Source of the DNA: Cyclobacterium plantarum
GTDB taxonomy: Bacteria; Bacteroidota; Bacteroidia; Cytophagales; Cyclobacteriaceae
Reading direction: 5' to 3'
Length of the DNA: 64,000 nucleotides
Assembly (NCBI RefSeq): GCF_011290685.1
Contig: NZ_JAANYN010000002.1
Span: 434,001-498,000 of the forward strand
The notes beneath the pieces were generated by a model. The model ran no database searches. It was not told the origin of the DNA and worked only from the letters and a program-made list of their open reading frames with translations. Position 1 is the stretch's first letter. Each line of letters starts with the position of its first letter. Shown here piece after piece: positions 27,209 to 35,685 of this stretch. A program made the translations under genes and the position numbers.

Positions 27209-28082
27209 AAATTCTTCAAAAATCCTGGCCCTTATTTTGGCAACCTCAATGTCCTTTATCCCTGGTGATTTTGAATTTTATCACTATTTGTGGTTTGCCA
27301 TTGTAATGGGATTGGTAGGAATACCCCATGGGGCAGTTGACCACATTCTTTTTCAAAAAACTTCTGGCACAAAACCTCAGCTATCTTTTTTTTTAAAGTA
27401 TTTGACTATTGGCCTGATATACTTGTTGACATGGATTTTCTTACCCCAGTTCTCCTTATTTATATTCCTTTTGATTTCAATGTACCATTTTGGTCAGGGA
27501 CATTGGATTGGAAAGCCAAAAAACAACCTGGCAACGCCGTTCTATTTAATTGTTGGAGGGTTTTACTTAAGCATCATTCTTTCGGGAGACTTTGCAGCAA
27601 CAAAGGTAGTCCTGGCACCAATTCTGACCCTAAATGAAATTCCGGATTTCCCCCTATGGCTCATTCCAGTTTTGCTATGGGTGACAGCCTGGATCTTGGA
27701 TCAGACATGCAATAAATCAAACGGCCCCTTACTCTTCGAAATGATATGGCTTGGAATTTTTCTATACCAACTTCCACTAATCGTTTCCTTTACCACCTAT
27801 TTTGGATTTTGGCATTCCCTCCCCAATCTTTTGAACATTTATAAGGATATCCGAAAAGAAAATCCAAAGGCTGATTATTCGGTATTTATTCCTTTTTCTT
27901 TCTTAAGCTTATTTGGAATTGGCATCATTTTATTGGTTTCCCATACCTGGTTTACAACAGCCCAATTAACTTTGCTCTTTTTTGTATTGGTGAGCCTGAT
28001 ATCGGCACCTCACATATGGATTATGGAGAAATTTTTCCAAAGGCAAAAAATGCAGCGCGCCATTAAGTCTCAGGAGGTTTAA
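27195..28082 (+). CDS. blh: Beta-carotene 15,15'-dioxygenase, Brp/Blh family
   Basis: 295 residues, largely hydrophobic with about eight membrane segments. Iron-ligand histidines appear in GIPHGAVDHILF, SMYHFGQGHW, FGFWHSLPNLL and SAPHIWIMEKF. It cleaves beta-carotene into two retinal molecules, the rhodopsin chromophore. The start lies inside the end of crtY. Its stop overlaps the convergent gene's stop across a shared TTAA. Together with the rhodopsin and crtY it forms a self-contained retinal and pump module of the kind often transferred between marine bacteria. Confidence 0.95.
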   Translation: MKSIENSSKILALILATSMSFIPGDFEFYHYLWFAIVMGLVGIPHGAVDHILFQKTSGTKPQLSFFLKYLTIGLIYLLTWIFLPQFSLFIFLLISMYHFGQGHWIGKPKNNLATPFYLIVGGFYLSIILSGDFAATKVVLAPILTLNEIPDFPLWLIPVLLWVTAWILDQTCNKSNGPLLFEMIWLGIFLYQLPLIVSFTTYFGFWHSLPNLLNIYKDIRKENPKADYSVFIPFSFLSLFGIGIILLVSHTWFTTAQLTLLFFVLVSLISAPHIWIMEKFFQRQKMQRAIKSQEV

Positions 28083-28453
28083 AACTGACTAGTCTGCAAC
28101 ATTACCAGATTGCAGGCAGCCAAAACCTCTACACCTTTTGCTTCCGCCATTTCCATGAATTCAACATTCTCAGTCCCCGGATTAAAAATCATCCTTGTTG
28201 GTGACAGGGAGAGGATGTAGGAATACCATTCTGGTTGGTTTTTGGGCCCAATATAAAGTGTAATGGTATGCACATCGGGAATGAAGGGTTTTTCCCTCAG
28301 GTTCATGATTTCCTTCCCAAAAACTTCTCCCGTTTTGATCCCAACTGGAACAAAGGGAACCCCCTTATCCCTGAGCATTCTGGCAGCAGTATACGCATAC
28401 CTTGAGGTATTGGGGCTGGCACCGATAATCACTGTCTTTTTATCTTTTGTCAT
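28079..28453 (-). CDS. CoA-binding domain protein (YccU-like)
   Basis: 124 residues from MTKDKKTVIIGASPN; the longer upstream frame overlaps the next gene and has no conserved sequence. The succinyl-CoA-ligase-type Rossmann fold is seen in VIIGASPNTSRYAYTAARMLRDKG, PVGIKTGEVFG and MIFNPGTEN. Proteins of this COG1832 group bind CoA but their role is unknown. Its 5' end overlaps the 3' part of the FAD dehydrogenase gene, so the two are probably coupled. Confidence 0.87.
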   Translation of the reverse strand: MTKDKKTVIIGASPNTSRYAYTAARMLRDKGVPFVPVGIKTGEVFGKEIMNLREKPFIPDVHTITLYIGPKNQPEWYSYILSLSPTRMIFNPGTENVEFMEMAEAKGVEVLAACNLVMLQTSQF

Positions 28454-28487
28454 ATTTGTAAATTCAGCATGGATGATACAACAACCT

Positions 28488-30071
28488 TCAAGCCAATTTC
28501 CCTTTGTACCTGCCAATCAATTTTTCTACGCATCTTTCTCCATCCATGGCCGCAGAAACGATTCCACCAGCATAACCTGCCCCTTCTCCACAGGGGTACA
28601 ACCTGTTGATCTGAGGATGTTCAAAGGTTTCCCTATCACGGGGGATGCGCACAGGAGAAGAAGTCCTGCTTTCCACACCTATCAATTGCGCCTCGTTGGT
28701 ATAATAACCTTTCATTTTTTGCCCCATCAAAGGGAAAGCCATGGCCAGCCTTTTCCCAATAAATTCAGGGAGAATTTCATGCATGTCTATACTTTTAATC
28801 CCTGGTTGATAAGAAGTTTTTAAAAGTTGACTGCTTGACTTATGCCGGACAAAATCAACCATACGCTGTGCTGGGGCTGTTTGGGTATTTCCTCCTGCCC
28901 GACAGGCAGCCTGCTCTATTTCTTGCTGAAAATACATGGCCGCCAATGGACCATATTGCCTGTAAGCCTTAAGGTCTTCCAATTCCACCGCTACCACAAT
29001 CCCGGAATTTGCAAATTTCCCATCTCTCCTGCTAGGGCTCATCCCATTCACCACAATCTCCCCCGGTGAAGTGGCTGACGGAACAATAAACCCACCCGGA
29101 CACATACAAAATGAAAATACACCACGCTTTTTTCCGTCCAAAACTGTTTGCTGAACCAGGCTGTAAGCCGCAGGTGGCAAATATTCTCCCCTTTCCACCG
29201 GACAATGGTACTGTATGCGGTCAATGAGGTTTTGGTCGTGTTCGATGCGCACACCCAGCGCAAAGGGTTTGGCGGCTATGAGCACTTGCCTGCGATCCAG
29301 AAGGCGGTAAATGTCTCTGGCGGAATGCCCTGTGGCCAATATCACCCCCATCCCCCTCAACTGCTCGCCTTCCCTCGTACTGACACCACTGATGCTCCCA
29401 TTTTCCAAAATAAAGTCTGTCACTTTGGTATTGAAATGGATTTCTCCCCCGCTATCAAGAATTCGCTTGCGCAGGTTTTCTACCAGCATGGGTAATTTAT
29501 TGGTACCTATATGGGGGTGGGCATCTACTAAAATCTCTTCTTTTGCACCATGGGCTACCAATATTTCCATGATCCTGCGAATATCCCCTCTTTTTTTTGA
29601 ACGGGTATATAGCTTACCATCAGAATAAGTGCCGGCACCACCTTCTCCAAAGCAATAATTGGAATCCGGATCCACAAAATGCTGTTTGTTTAAAGCTGCC
29701 AAATCCCTTCTTCTGGACCTTACATCCTTACCCCTCTCAAGGATAACGGGTTTGACACCCAATTCTATCGCCCTAAGTGCTGCAAACATACCTGCCGGAC
29801 CGGCGCCCACTATAAGCAGCTGATCCTTATCTCTGACATTGGGATAGTCTCTTTCTGATGAAATCAGGGGTGGCGGATTAGCAGCTGCATACACCTCTAC
29901 TGTCACATTTACCCTGACTTTCCTTCCCCGCGCATCTATGGACCTGCGAATGGGTCGGATAATCAATCCCCCACTATCTGATAAACCGGACTGTTTGGTG
30001 ACTACCTGTTGAAATAATGTTTCGTTAAACGCCTCCTCTGGAGAAATAACCAGATCCAATACTTTTTTCAT
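28488..30071 (-). CDS. NAD(P)/FAD-dependent oxidoreductase (COG2509 type)
   Basis: 527 residues. An N-terminal ~80-residue extension (SIDARGRKVRVNVTVEVY) precedes the FAD-binding Rossmann motif LLIVGAGPAGMFAALRA. A Cys in SNYCFGEGGAGTYSDGKLYTR and the C-terminal PCGEGAGYAGGIVSAAMDGERC are typical of this group of uncharacterised dehydrogenases. Likely cytoplasmic with FAD; substrate unknown. It is four bases downstream of tryptophan 2,3-dioxygenase, in the same direction, but does not resemble kynurenine monooxygenase. Confidence 0.88.
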   Translation of the reverse strand: MKKVLDLVISPEEAFNETLFQQVVTKQSGLSDSGGLIIRPIRRSIDARGRKVRVNVTVEVYAAANPPPLISSERDYPNVRDKDQLLIVGAGPAGMFAALRAIELGVKPVILERGKDVRSRRRDLAALNKQHFVDPDSNYCFGEGGAGTYSDGKLYTRSKKRGDIRRIMEILVAHGAKEEILVDAHPHIGTNKLPMLVENLRKRILDSGGEIHFNTKVTDFILENGSISGVSTREGEQLRGMGVILATGHSARDIYRLLDRRQVLIAAKPFALGVRIEHDQNLIDRIQYHCPVERGEYLPPAAYSLVQQTVLDGKKRGVFSFCMCPGGFIVPSATSPGEIVVNGMSPSRRDGKFANSGIVVAVELEDLKAYRQYGPLAAMYFQQEIEQAACRAGGNTQTAPAQRMVDFVRHKSSSQLLKTSYQPGIKSIDMHEILPEFIGKRLAMAFPLMGQKMKGYYTNEAQLIGVESRTSSPVRIPRDRETFEHPQINRLYPCGEGAGYAGGIVSAAMDGERCVEKLIGRYKGKLA

Positions 30072-30074
30072 TGC

Positions 30075-31037
30075 TTATTTCACTCCCCCAAGCAGTTCTT
30101 TTTCCACCCAGTTCTTACCCCAATTATTGACTTCTTCCTCTGACCAGAGATCCGGATAAAAAATAACTTTTTGAAATCGGGGAGGAAGAAATTTTTGCCA
30201 ATTGGTTCCGCCGGTGGCGGCGATATCCATTGGGTCTTTCTGAAGGTATTTCACAGCAGATTTGTAATGCGCCAGGGGCCAGTAGACATTTGCCTTTTCA
30301 TCCAATTCCCTCATCAAATCCGTCAGTTCCTCATCTTTATCGGGCAGGTACAAATATTTTTTCCACAGGTTGTTCTTCCTGAATTTGGCAATGAGTTCTT
30401 TCAGAGAGCCGCCATATTTTTGCTCAAAGGATTTAAGCGTCAGGGTTTTTTTTCCTGTTGCCAGCTCTTTGGCCCCATACTGCCAGTAAAGTATATCAAA
30501 AAGACTGTCGATACTCGTCAGATTGATGTCTTTGTAATCTTCTCGCTCTGCGAGGTAAACCAGATTTTGAATATCCGTACACATGATTTCAATCATCCGG
30601 TATTGGGCACTTTGAAAGCCACTCGCCGGAAGCAGAGACATACGGAACTTCATAAACTGCTCACGTTCCATTCCTTTCCACATGACAGCAAAAGAGGATA
30701 TCAACAGATCAAAATACATGATCACCCGCTTGAGTCTGTTTTTAAAAAAACCTATCTCAATATCCTTTACCGCCGCCATTTGTTCCAATTCCCAAAGTAT
30801 CAGATTGAAATACAACTCTGTGATCTGATGGTAAATGATAAATATTTTTTCATCCTTAAAGGAGGTTTTGGGCTGCTGCAAAGTCAATAAAGTATCCAAA
30901 TTGATATAATCCCAATAATTTAGATAATCAGCATGAAGCAATCCTTCCAAATAGGATGAAAGGTCCTGTCCGGAAGACCTGAACTTTTCTTCCAACTGTC
31001 TGATTTTATCAACGATTTCTTTCTTGGGATGATCCAT
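30075..31037 (-). CDS. kynA: Tryptophan 2,3-dioxygenase family protein
   Basis: 320 residues. The heme-dioxygenase pattern DYLNYWDYINLDTLLTLQ, then DEKIFIIYHQITELYFNLILWELEQ with the heme-site His, is clear, and SLLPASGFQSAQYRMIEI follows. The C-terminal half has GTNWQKFLPPRFQKVIF. The enzyme opens the indole ring of Trp to N-formylkynurenine. Within the window no kynureninase or formamidase is seen. It is the first gene of a three-gene minus-strand run. The 176 bases upstream separate it from the DUF1573 gene. Confidence 0.9.
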   Translation of the reverse strand: MDHPKKEIVDKIRQLEEKFRSSGQDLSSYLEGLLHADYLNYWDYINLDTLLTLQQPKTSFKDEKIFIIYHQITELYFNLILWELEQMAAVKDIEIGFFKNRLKRVIMYFDLLISSFAVMWKGMEREQFMKFRMSLLPASGFQSAQYRMIEIMCTDIQNLVYLAEREDYKDINLTSIDSLFDILYWQYGAKELATGKKTLTLKSFEQKYGGSLKELIAKFRKNNLWKKYLYLPDKDEELTDLMRELDEKANVYWPLAHYKSAVKYLQKDPMDIAATGGTNWQKFLPPRFQKVIFYPDLWSEEEVNNWGKNWVEKELLGGVK

Positions 31038-31213
31038 GCAACTCTACAATAATATTCTCTTTTTTTGGATGAAAAGGCAGAGCCTGTTTTCTAAAGTAAA
31101 CCAAAATTCCGTTTTAAATGCCAAAATAACAAGCTTGTCCGATATATTAAGGTCTTATTTGCCATTATAATAAAACGGCTGCACTGACAAATCCGGAATT
31201 TTCAAAAACCCGC

Positions 31214-32311
31214 TTAATCTATTCTGCTTTTGATGATCACCATTTGGGTTGGGTTAATGGGGTCGTTGCTGAAGAAAGTCAGGGTTTTATGGTCAATTCC
31301 CCTTCTCCCTTTCGGGTCAAAAGTAAAAACAATATCTGCTCTTTGGCCTGATTTGAGGTCATTTGTGGGGAGTTCAAAAGACAGGCAGGAGCAATTGGAT
31401 ACCACTTTTCTCAGGTTTAAGGGTTGAGGACCGGTATTTTCCAGGGTCAGGGTTCCGGAGATTGGTTTATTGGAACTGATTCTTCCCAAATCGACTTCCT
31501 GTTCACTTATTTCTAGTTTTGGAACACTGTCAAGTTGATTTATTGGAGTTGGGTCAAAATATTCATGAATAACAGCGATTAATTTCAAGGACAATTCCAT
31601 TTTTTCAGAAGAAATAACGGATAATTCCAGCTCTTCTTCCACAAAACCAAAATCATTCTTTATGGCTGGATCGTAGGTAATTTCCAAAACCCCCCGGCTT
31701 TCCGGCTGTACCACAGACGGGACCATTTGAACCTGTATGTAATCTGGAATATTGTTTTGTACCTGATTCAACTGAATGGGGGTATCTTTGAAATTGTAAA
31801 AATCAAGCGGTTTGATTTTAGCTTGATTGGTAAAAAGGGTACCCAAATTATTGGTTTCAAATACAAAACCCAATCCATTCTTTTTTACTTGATAATGCGA
31901 TTGTGGATTTTTGGGATAAGGCACATTTACACCTTCCAGGAAAAGTGAATCCCCATCCTGGTCAAGGTTTGTTTTGACCAGAATCATTTTGGAAAAAGTA
32001 CCACCCCGCGATTGATGGTCATAGGTTACCTTTACCTGCCCAACTTTTCCGATACCGATAGTGTCCCTTGAAAAATCAGCCACGGTACAGCCACAATCTG
32101 TTTGAACATCTTCAATCAGAACATTTGTGTCTGTATTATTGACAAAATAAAAATCAGCGGTTGCTGTTCCGTTCTCTTCCAGAACAGCACCGATATTTAA
32201 TTGTTTTTTTTCCCAGACCAGGCCAGAACCTTCAACATCCTGACTCTTAACGTCCGGCGAACAGGAAAACAATAAACTTCCAAGCCCAAATAAAAATACT
32301 ATCCTCTTCAT
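31214..32311 (-). CDS. DUF1573 domain lipoprotein
   Basis: 365 residues. The signal peptide ends with a lipobox SLLFSC. Two DUF1573 (ASH-like immunoglobulin-fold) repeats are visible: residues ~40-130 with FYFVNNTDTNVLIEDVQTDCGCTVADFS, and ~270-360 with TLENTGPQPLNLRKVVSNCSCLSFE, both carrying the paired Cys of the family. It would be exported and lipid-anchored at the envelope. Function of the family is not known. It is divergent from trpS. Confidence 0.87.
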   Translation of the reverse strand: MKRIVFLFGLGSLLFSCSPDVKSQDVEGSGLVWEKKQLNIGAVLEENGTATADFYFVNNTDTNVLIEDVQTDCGCTVADFSRDTIGIGKVGQVKVTYDHQSRGGTFSKMILVKTNLDQDGDSLFLEGVNVPYPKNPQSHYQVKKNGLGFVFETNNLGTLFTNQAKIKPLDFYNFKDTPIQLNQVQNNIPDYIQVQMVPSVVQPESRGVLEITYDPAIKNDFGFVEEELELSVISSEKMELSLKLIAVIHEYFDPTPINQLDSVPKLEISEQEVDLGRISSNKPISGTLTLENTGPQPLNLRKVVSNCSCLSFELPTNDLKSGQRADIVFTFDPKGRRGIDHKTLTFFSNDPINPTQMVIIKSRID

Positions 32312-32380
32312 ACCAGCAAATAACGTTAAAATTGCCGCAAATTATTCTTTAATTGGTTAATTTGCAACAAAATCATAGCA

Positions 32381-33355
32381 ATGGCAAGAGTACTTACAGG
32401 AATTCAAAGTTCAGGAAAACCTCATTTGGGGAATATTTTAGGGGCCATACAACCGGCCATTGACCTTATTTTGAAGGATAACAATGAATCATTTATTTTT
32501 ATTGCAGATTTGCATTCGCTGACCACCATCAAGGATGCGCAGCAAAGAGTGGAAAATGTTAATGCTGTCGCTGCGGCCTGGTTGGCATTTGGCCTGGACA
32601 TCGAAAAGACCGTTTTTTACAGGCAATCCAGAATTCCAGAGGTAACCGAACTCACCTGGTACCTGAGTTGTTTTACGCCTTTTCCCATGTTGGCCAATGC
32701 CCATAGCTTTAAAGATAAATCCGACCGGCTCTCCGATGTCAATGCAGGTCTTTTCACTTATCCGGTATTGATGGCTGCCGATATATTGCTATATGAAGCG
32801 GACCTGGTACCGGTAGGCAAGGATCAGTTGCAACATCTGGAAATCTCCAGAGATATAGCCAGTGGCTTTAACCACCGTCTCGGTGTAGAGTTACTGACCA
32901 TACCAGAAGCCAGAATCAGTGAAAATGTCATGATCATCCCAGGTACGGACGGCCAAAAGATGAGTAAATCCTACAACAACTATATAGATATCTTTTTGCC
33001 AGAGAAACAATTGAAAAAAAATATCAATACCATCATTACAGATAGTACACCTTTGGAGGAGCCTAAGGATCCTGATAGTTGTACTGTGTTTAAATTGTTT
33101 CAACTGATGGCTGAGCCCTCCCAAACGGAAGTGCTTAGAAATAAATACCGGGGCGGAAACTTCGGATATGGCCATGCAAAAAAAGAACTGCTGGGCTTGA
33201 TCCTGGATAAATTCCAAAAAGAAAGGAAGGCTTATGATCATTTAATGAAGCACCAGGAGGAATTGGACGCAAAGTTAAAGGCGGGAGAAAAAAGAGCCCG
33301 TGCTACTGCCATTGATTTATTGGATAAAATCAGGAAACATCTTGGATTCAAATGA
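32381..33355 (+). CDS. trpS: Tryptophan--tRNA ligase
   Basis: 324 residues, the bacterial size. Class I signatures are HLGN in GIQSSGKPHLGNILGAIQP near residue 15 and KMSKS in GTDGQKMSKSYNNYID near 190; the DRLSDVNAGLFTYPVLMAADILLY segment recognises Trp and tRNA. It charges tRNA-Trp. A possible promoter, TTG at 32332 and TTAATTTG at 32357, has a 22-base spacer and one mismatch to the Bacteroidota consensus, so it is only tentative. Confidence 0.96.
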   Translation: MARVLTGIQSSGKPHLGNILGAIQPAIDLILKDNNESFIFIADLHSLTTIKDAQQRVENVNAVAAAWLAFGLDIEKTVFYRQSRIPEVTELTWYLSCFTPFPMLANAHSFKDKSDRLSDVNAGLFTYPVLMAADILLYEADLVPVGKDQLQHLEISRDIASGFNHRLGVELLTIPEARISENVMIIPGTDGQKMSKSYNNYIDIFLPEKQLKKNINTIITDSTPLEEPKDPDSCTVFKLFQLMAEPSQTEVLRNKYRGGNFGYGHAKKELLGLILDKFQKERKAYDHLMKHQEELDAKLKAGEKRARATAIDLLDKIRKHLGFK

Positions 33356-33406
33356 TCCCCTGCAGGCATTATATGACCAATAGGTTTGGTTGCGAAACTT
33401 ATACCT

Positions 33407-34993
33407 TTAATCTGTTTTAAAAAGCGCTCTGATTACTTCCAGATAATCAAAGCCATGACCCTCAGTCGGTTCTATATGATTGCCTTCCAGGTATTCATTC
33501 CAGCAACAAACCATCAAAGTATTGCCATTTGATGGCTGATTTTCGACCAATACCTCTTTGGCGGCGGTAATTTTTGCTTTAAATGATGATTTGTCGGACA
33601 CAACCTTGTCTTTTAAAGGCTCACTTGGAAATCCGCTCTGCTGGGGCCAGGTACCTCCTGCGGGTCTCCTATCCCACCCCATCGCCACAGGTATCTGATA
33701 ATCAAAATCAGCGTCTTTTTTAAAAAATGCTGACCATTTATCCCAATGACCCTGATAGGTTTTCCGCATATCAGAATAGCTCTTATTGTTTTGCTCATAA
33801 AAATCATGGTAGATGTAAGCGGTCATGCCCTCAAAGCCTAAACCTTTTAACCGGGGGACATAATCCTGAAAAAGCATGCGATTGGTATATTTTCCTCCCT
33901 GCCAGGGTTGCTTTGCATCAAGTGGCTTCCAGGTGGTGGGTAGTGCATAGGGTTTTAACGAAGCCGTCATTGCTCCTGAGGTCACTGCAATAAATTTTAT
34001 CCCCGGGAGCCCCGCCTCTCTGGCCAAATCCTGAGATCTTTGCAGTAAGTCGTCCAATCCTATTCCGTAATAACTTGCCCTTGCTTCGGTATCGTGGGGA
34101 AAATACATATAGACCACAGGCCTACCGGAATCATCTTTTAAGTAGTCCTTCCTTTGGAAATATTTATCTATCCACAACAGGGTAATTTTATCATGAACTT
34201 TTAGGTACAATTGTTTGTCCGGAGTCTCTCCCGGATAATTGGTGCGGGAATTTATATTTTGCGGGGAAGCCATGCGAAGCCATTGTATCCAGCGGTCATC
34301 ACTGTCATCGCACCAGTTTAAGGCAAATTTCAGCTGTTTGCCTTCAGGCCTTTTGGCGTTTTCCTGTAATAAAACCTCTAATTGATCATTCCATTCCTCC
34401 AAACCCGGAACCTGTACCCGACCATCTCTTTTGGTATCAATTGGCCAATTTTCAGGGTAATACAATTGTGCTTGAGGAGCAAAATTTTTATGGTAATAAT
34501 AATGTCTGCCAAAAAACCAATTGTAGGCAATAAAATCAATCCCATACTCATGCATGTAGTCCAATTGCTTTCGGGCTACCTCCGGATCATCCCTTTTATA
34601 AAAGCCTTTCAACTCTTTTACCGGCTTCTTTTCCAAAAAAGGTCCCTCGTAGGGATAGCTGGCATTATAAATCCTTCCATTGGGTCCCCAGGATCTTTTA
34701 TCTGTTAAAAAACTACAATTCTCCCTGCCCTGCAAACAAGGCCAAAAACTATCAATGTCTTGTTTATCATTTCCAGAAACATTCCAGGATGGCATAAAAA
34801 ACACGCCTACCTCTATATCTGGTACATTTTCCCTACCGGAATTCCCATTGACTGCTACATTCTGTGAATTAGATTCATTTTGAGGTTCATCCGTTGAATT
34901 CTTTGTATCCTGTTTGTAGACGAAAGCCGAACATCCGGATATCATCCCATTTATAACCAGCAAAGAAATAAAACCAATACTATTTATTGTCAT
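33407..34993 (-). CDS. Glycoside hydrolase family 99/WbsX-like lipoprotein
   Basis: 528 residues with a lipobox (MISGC) in the signal peptide and a polar Asn/Gln-rich linker before the catalytic part. The catalytic region starts EVGVFFMPSWNVSG and continues HEYGIDFIAYNWFFGRHYYYH and KFALNWCDDSDD, then ends with WNEYLEGNHIEPTEGHGFDYLEV, the pattern of GH99-like/WbsX TIM-barrel proteins. Likely Glu and His in the EGNHIEPTE motif line the active site. It would act on an extracellular glycan at the cell surface; substrate is unknown. It is convergent with trpS. Confidence 0.75.
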   Translation of the reverse strand: MTINSIGFISLLVINGMISGCSAFVYKQDTKNSTDEPQNESNSQNVAVNGNSGRENVPDIEVGVFFMPSWNVSGNDKQDIDSFWPCLQGRENCSFLTDKRSWGPNGRIYNASYPYEGPFLEKKPVKELKGFYKRDDPEVARKQLDYMHEYGIDFIAYNWFFGRHYYYHKNFAPQAQLYYPENWPIDTKRDGRVQVPGLEEWNDQLEVLLQENAKRPEGKQLKFALNWCDDSDDRWIQWLRMASPQNINSRTNYPGETPDKQLYLKVHDKITLLWIDKYFQRKDYLKDDSGRPVVYMYFPHDTEARASYYGIGLDDLLQRSQDLAREAGLPGIKFIAVTSGAMTASLKPYALPTTWKPLDAKQPWQGGKYTNRMLFQDYVPRLKGLGFEGMTAYIYHDFYEQNNKSYSDMRKTYQGHWDKWSAFFKKDADFDYQIPVAMGWDRRPAGGTWPQQSGFPSEPLKDKVVSDKSSFKAKITAAKEVLVENQPSNGNTLMVCCWNEYLEGNHIEPTEGHGFDYLEVIRALFKTD

Positions 34994-35065
34994 TCAAGCT
35001 TCAAATGAGACTTTGCTTATAAAAACTCAGGATTTCTGCTACTGCATCCTATTTCCACTGTTGCC

Positions 35066-35488
35066 TTATCTTGAGCGCCATAGATCTTTAAGTGGCCTTC
35101 CATTGATGACCATCACAAATCTGACTGGATTAGGCACCAGGGCAATTCGCACATCCTGACCATCAAACTGTTCTGACTCGACAGGAACACCTTCCATCCC
35201 CTGAACATCATATGTTACCACTCCTCTGGCATCAGGCTGCATGGGAATGTACTTGTTGGCCAGATAGGCGGAAGGCAATAAAACCTCATTATCTGAAGAC
35301 AAGGTGGCATAAATTTCCTCCAACTTCCCCTCAAGCTCATGGCCATACTTTTCATTTAGTGTGTCTTCCAGATCATGAAGTTGTTCCTCAATTTCATCAT
35401 AATCAGGATCCGCATAGGTAATCTGACTTAATCTTATGCGCAACTCTACGATTTGGGAAAGTTCCTCATCTAATTTATCGAAATCCAT
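35066..35488 (-). CDS. Conserved hypothetical protein with N-terminal coiled-coil
   Basis: 140 residues, no signal peptide or membrane segment. The first ~65 residues are acidic and helical with heptad character (LDEELSQIVELRIRLSQI, IEEQLHDLEDTLNEKYGHELEGKLEEI); the rest is a beta-rich domain with IPMQPDARGVVTYDVQGMEG and VRIALVPNPVRFVMVINGRPL. Not recognised. The composition looks normal for the region, suggesting a real, old gene. Confidence 0.7.
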   Translation of the reverse strand: MDFDKLDEELSQIVELRIRLSQITYADPDYDEIEEQLHDLEDTLNEKYGHELEGKLEEIYATLSSDNEVLLPSAYLANKYIPMQPDARGVVTYDVQGMEGVPVESEQFDGQDVRIALVPNPVRFVMVINGRPLKDLWRSR

Positions 35489-35685
35489 AAAAACTGTCTG
35501 CTATTTTCAATTAAAATATGAAGGTAGATAATCTCAAAACATATTCCAACCCCCATTTTAAAAATTGAAGTCCGGGACAGATAAAACAAAGAACGGTCAA
35601 AAATCTGACATGCCGTAAAGGGTAAATCCATATAATTGCTTATATTTTGGCTCTAAACCTAAAAACAAAAAAACTTTTTTTACAC

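Noticed and set aside
30171-30890. 239-codon plus-strand frame
   Set aside because: Antisense shadow of tryptophan 2,3-dioxygenase, whose heme-site motifs are on the minus strand.
28488-31037. Kynurenine pathway operon (TDO plus FAD monooxygenase)
   Set aside because: The FAD protein has the N-terminal extension and motifs of COG2509 dehydrogenases, not of kynurenine 3-monooxygenase, and no kynureninase is present.
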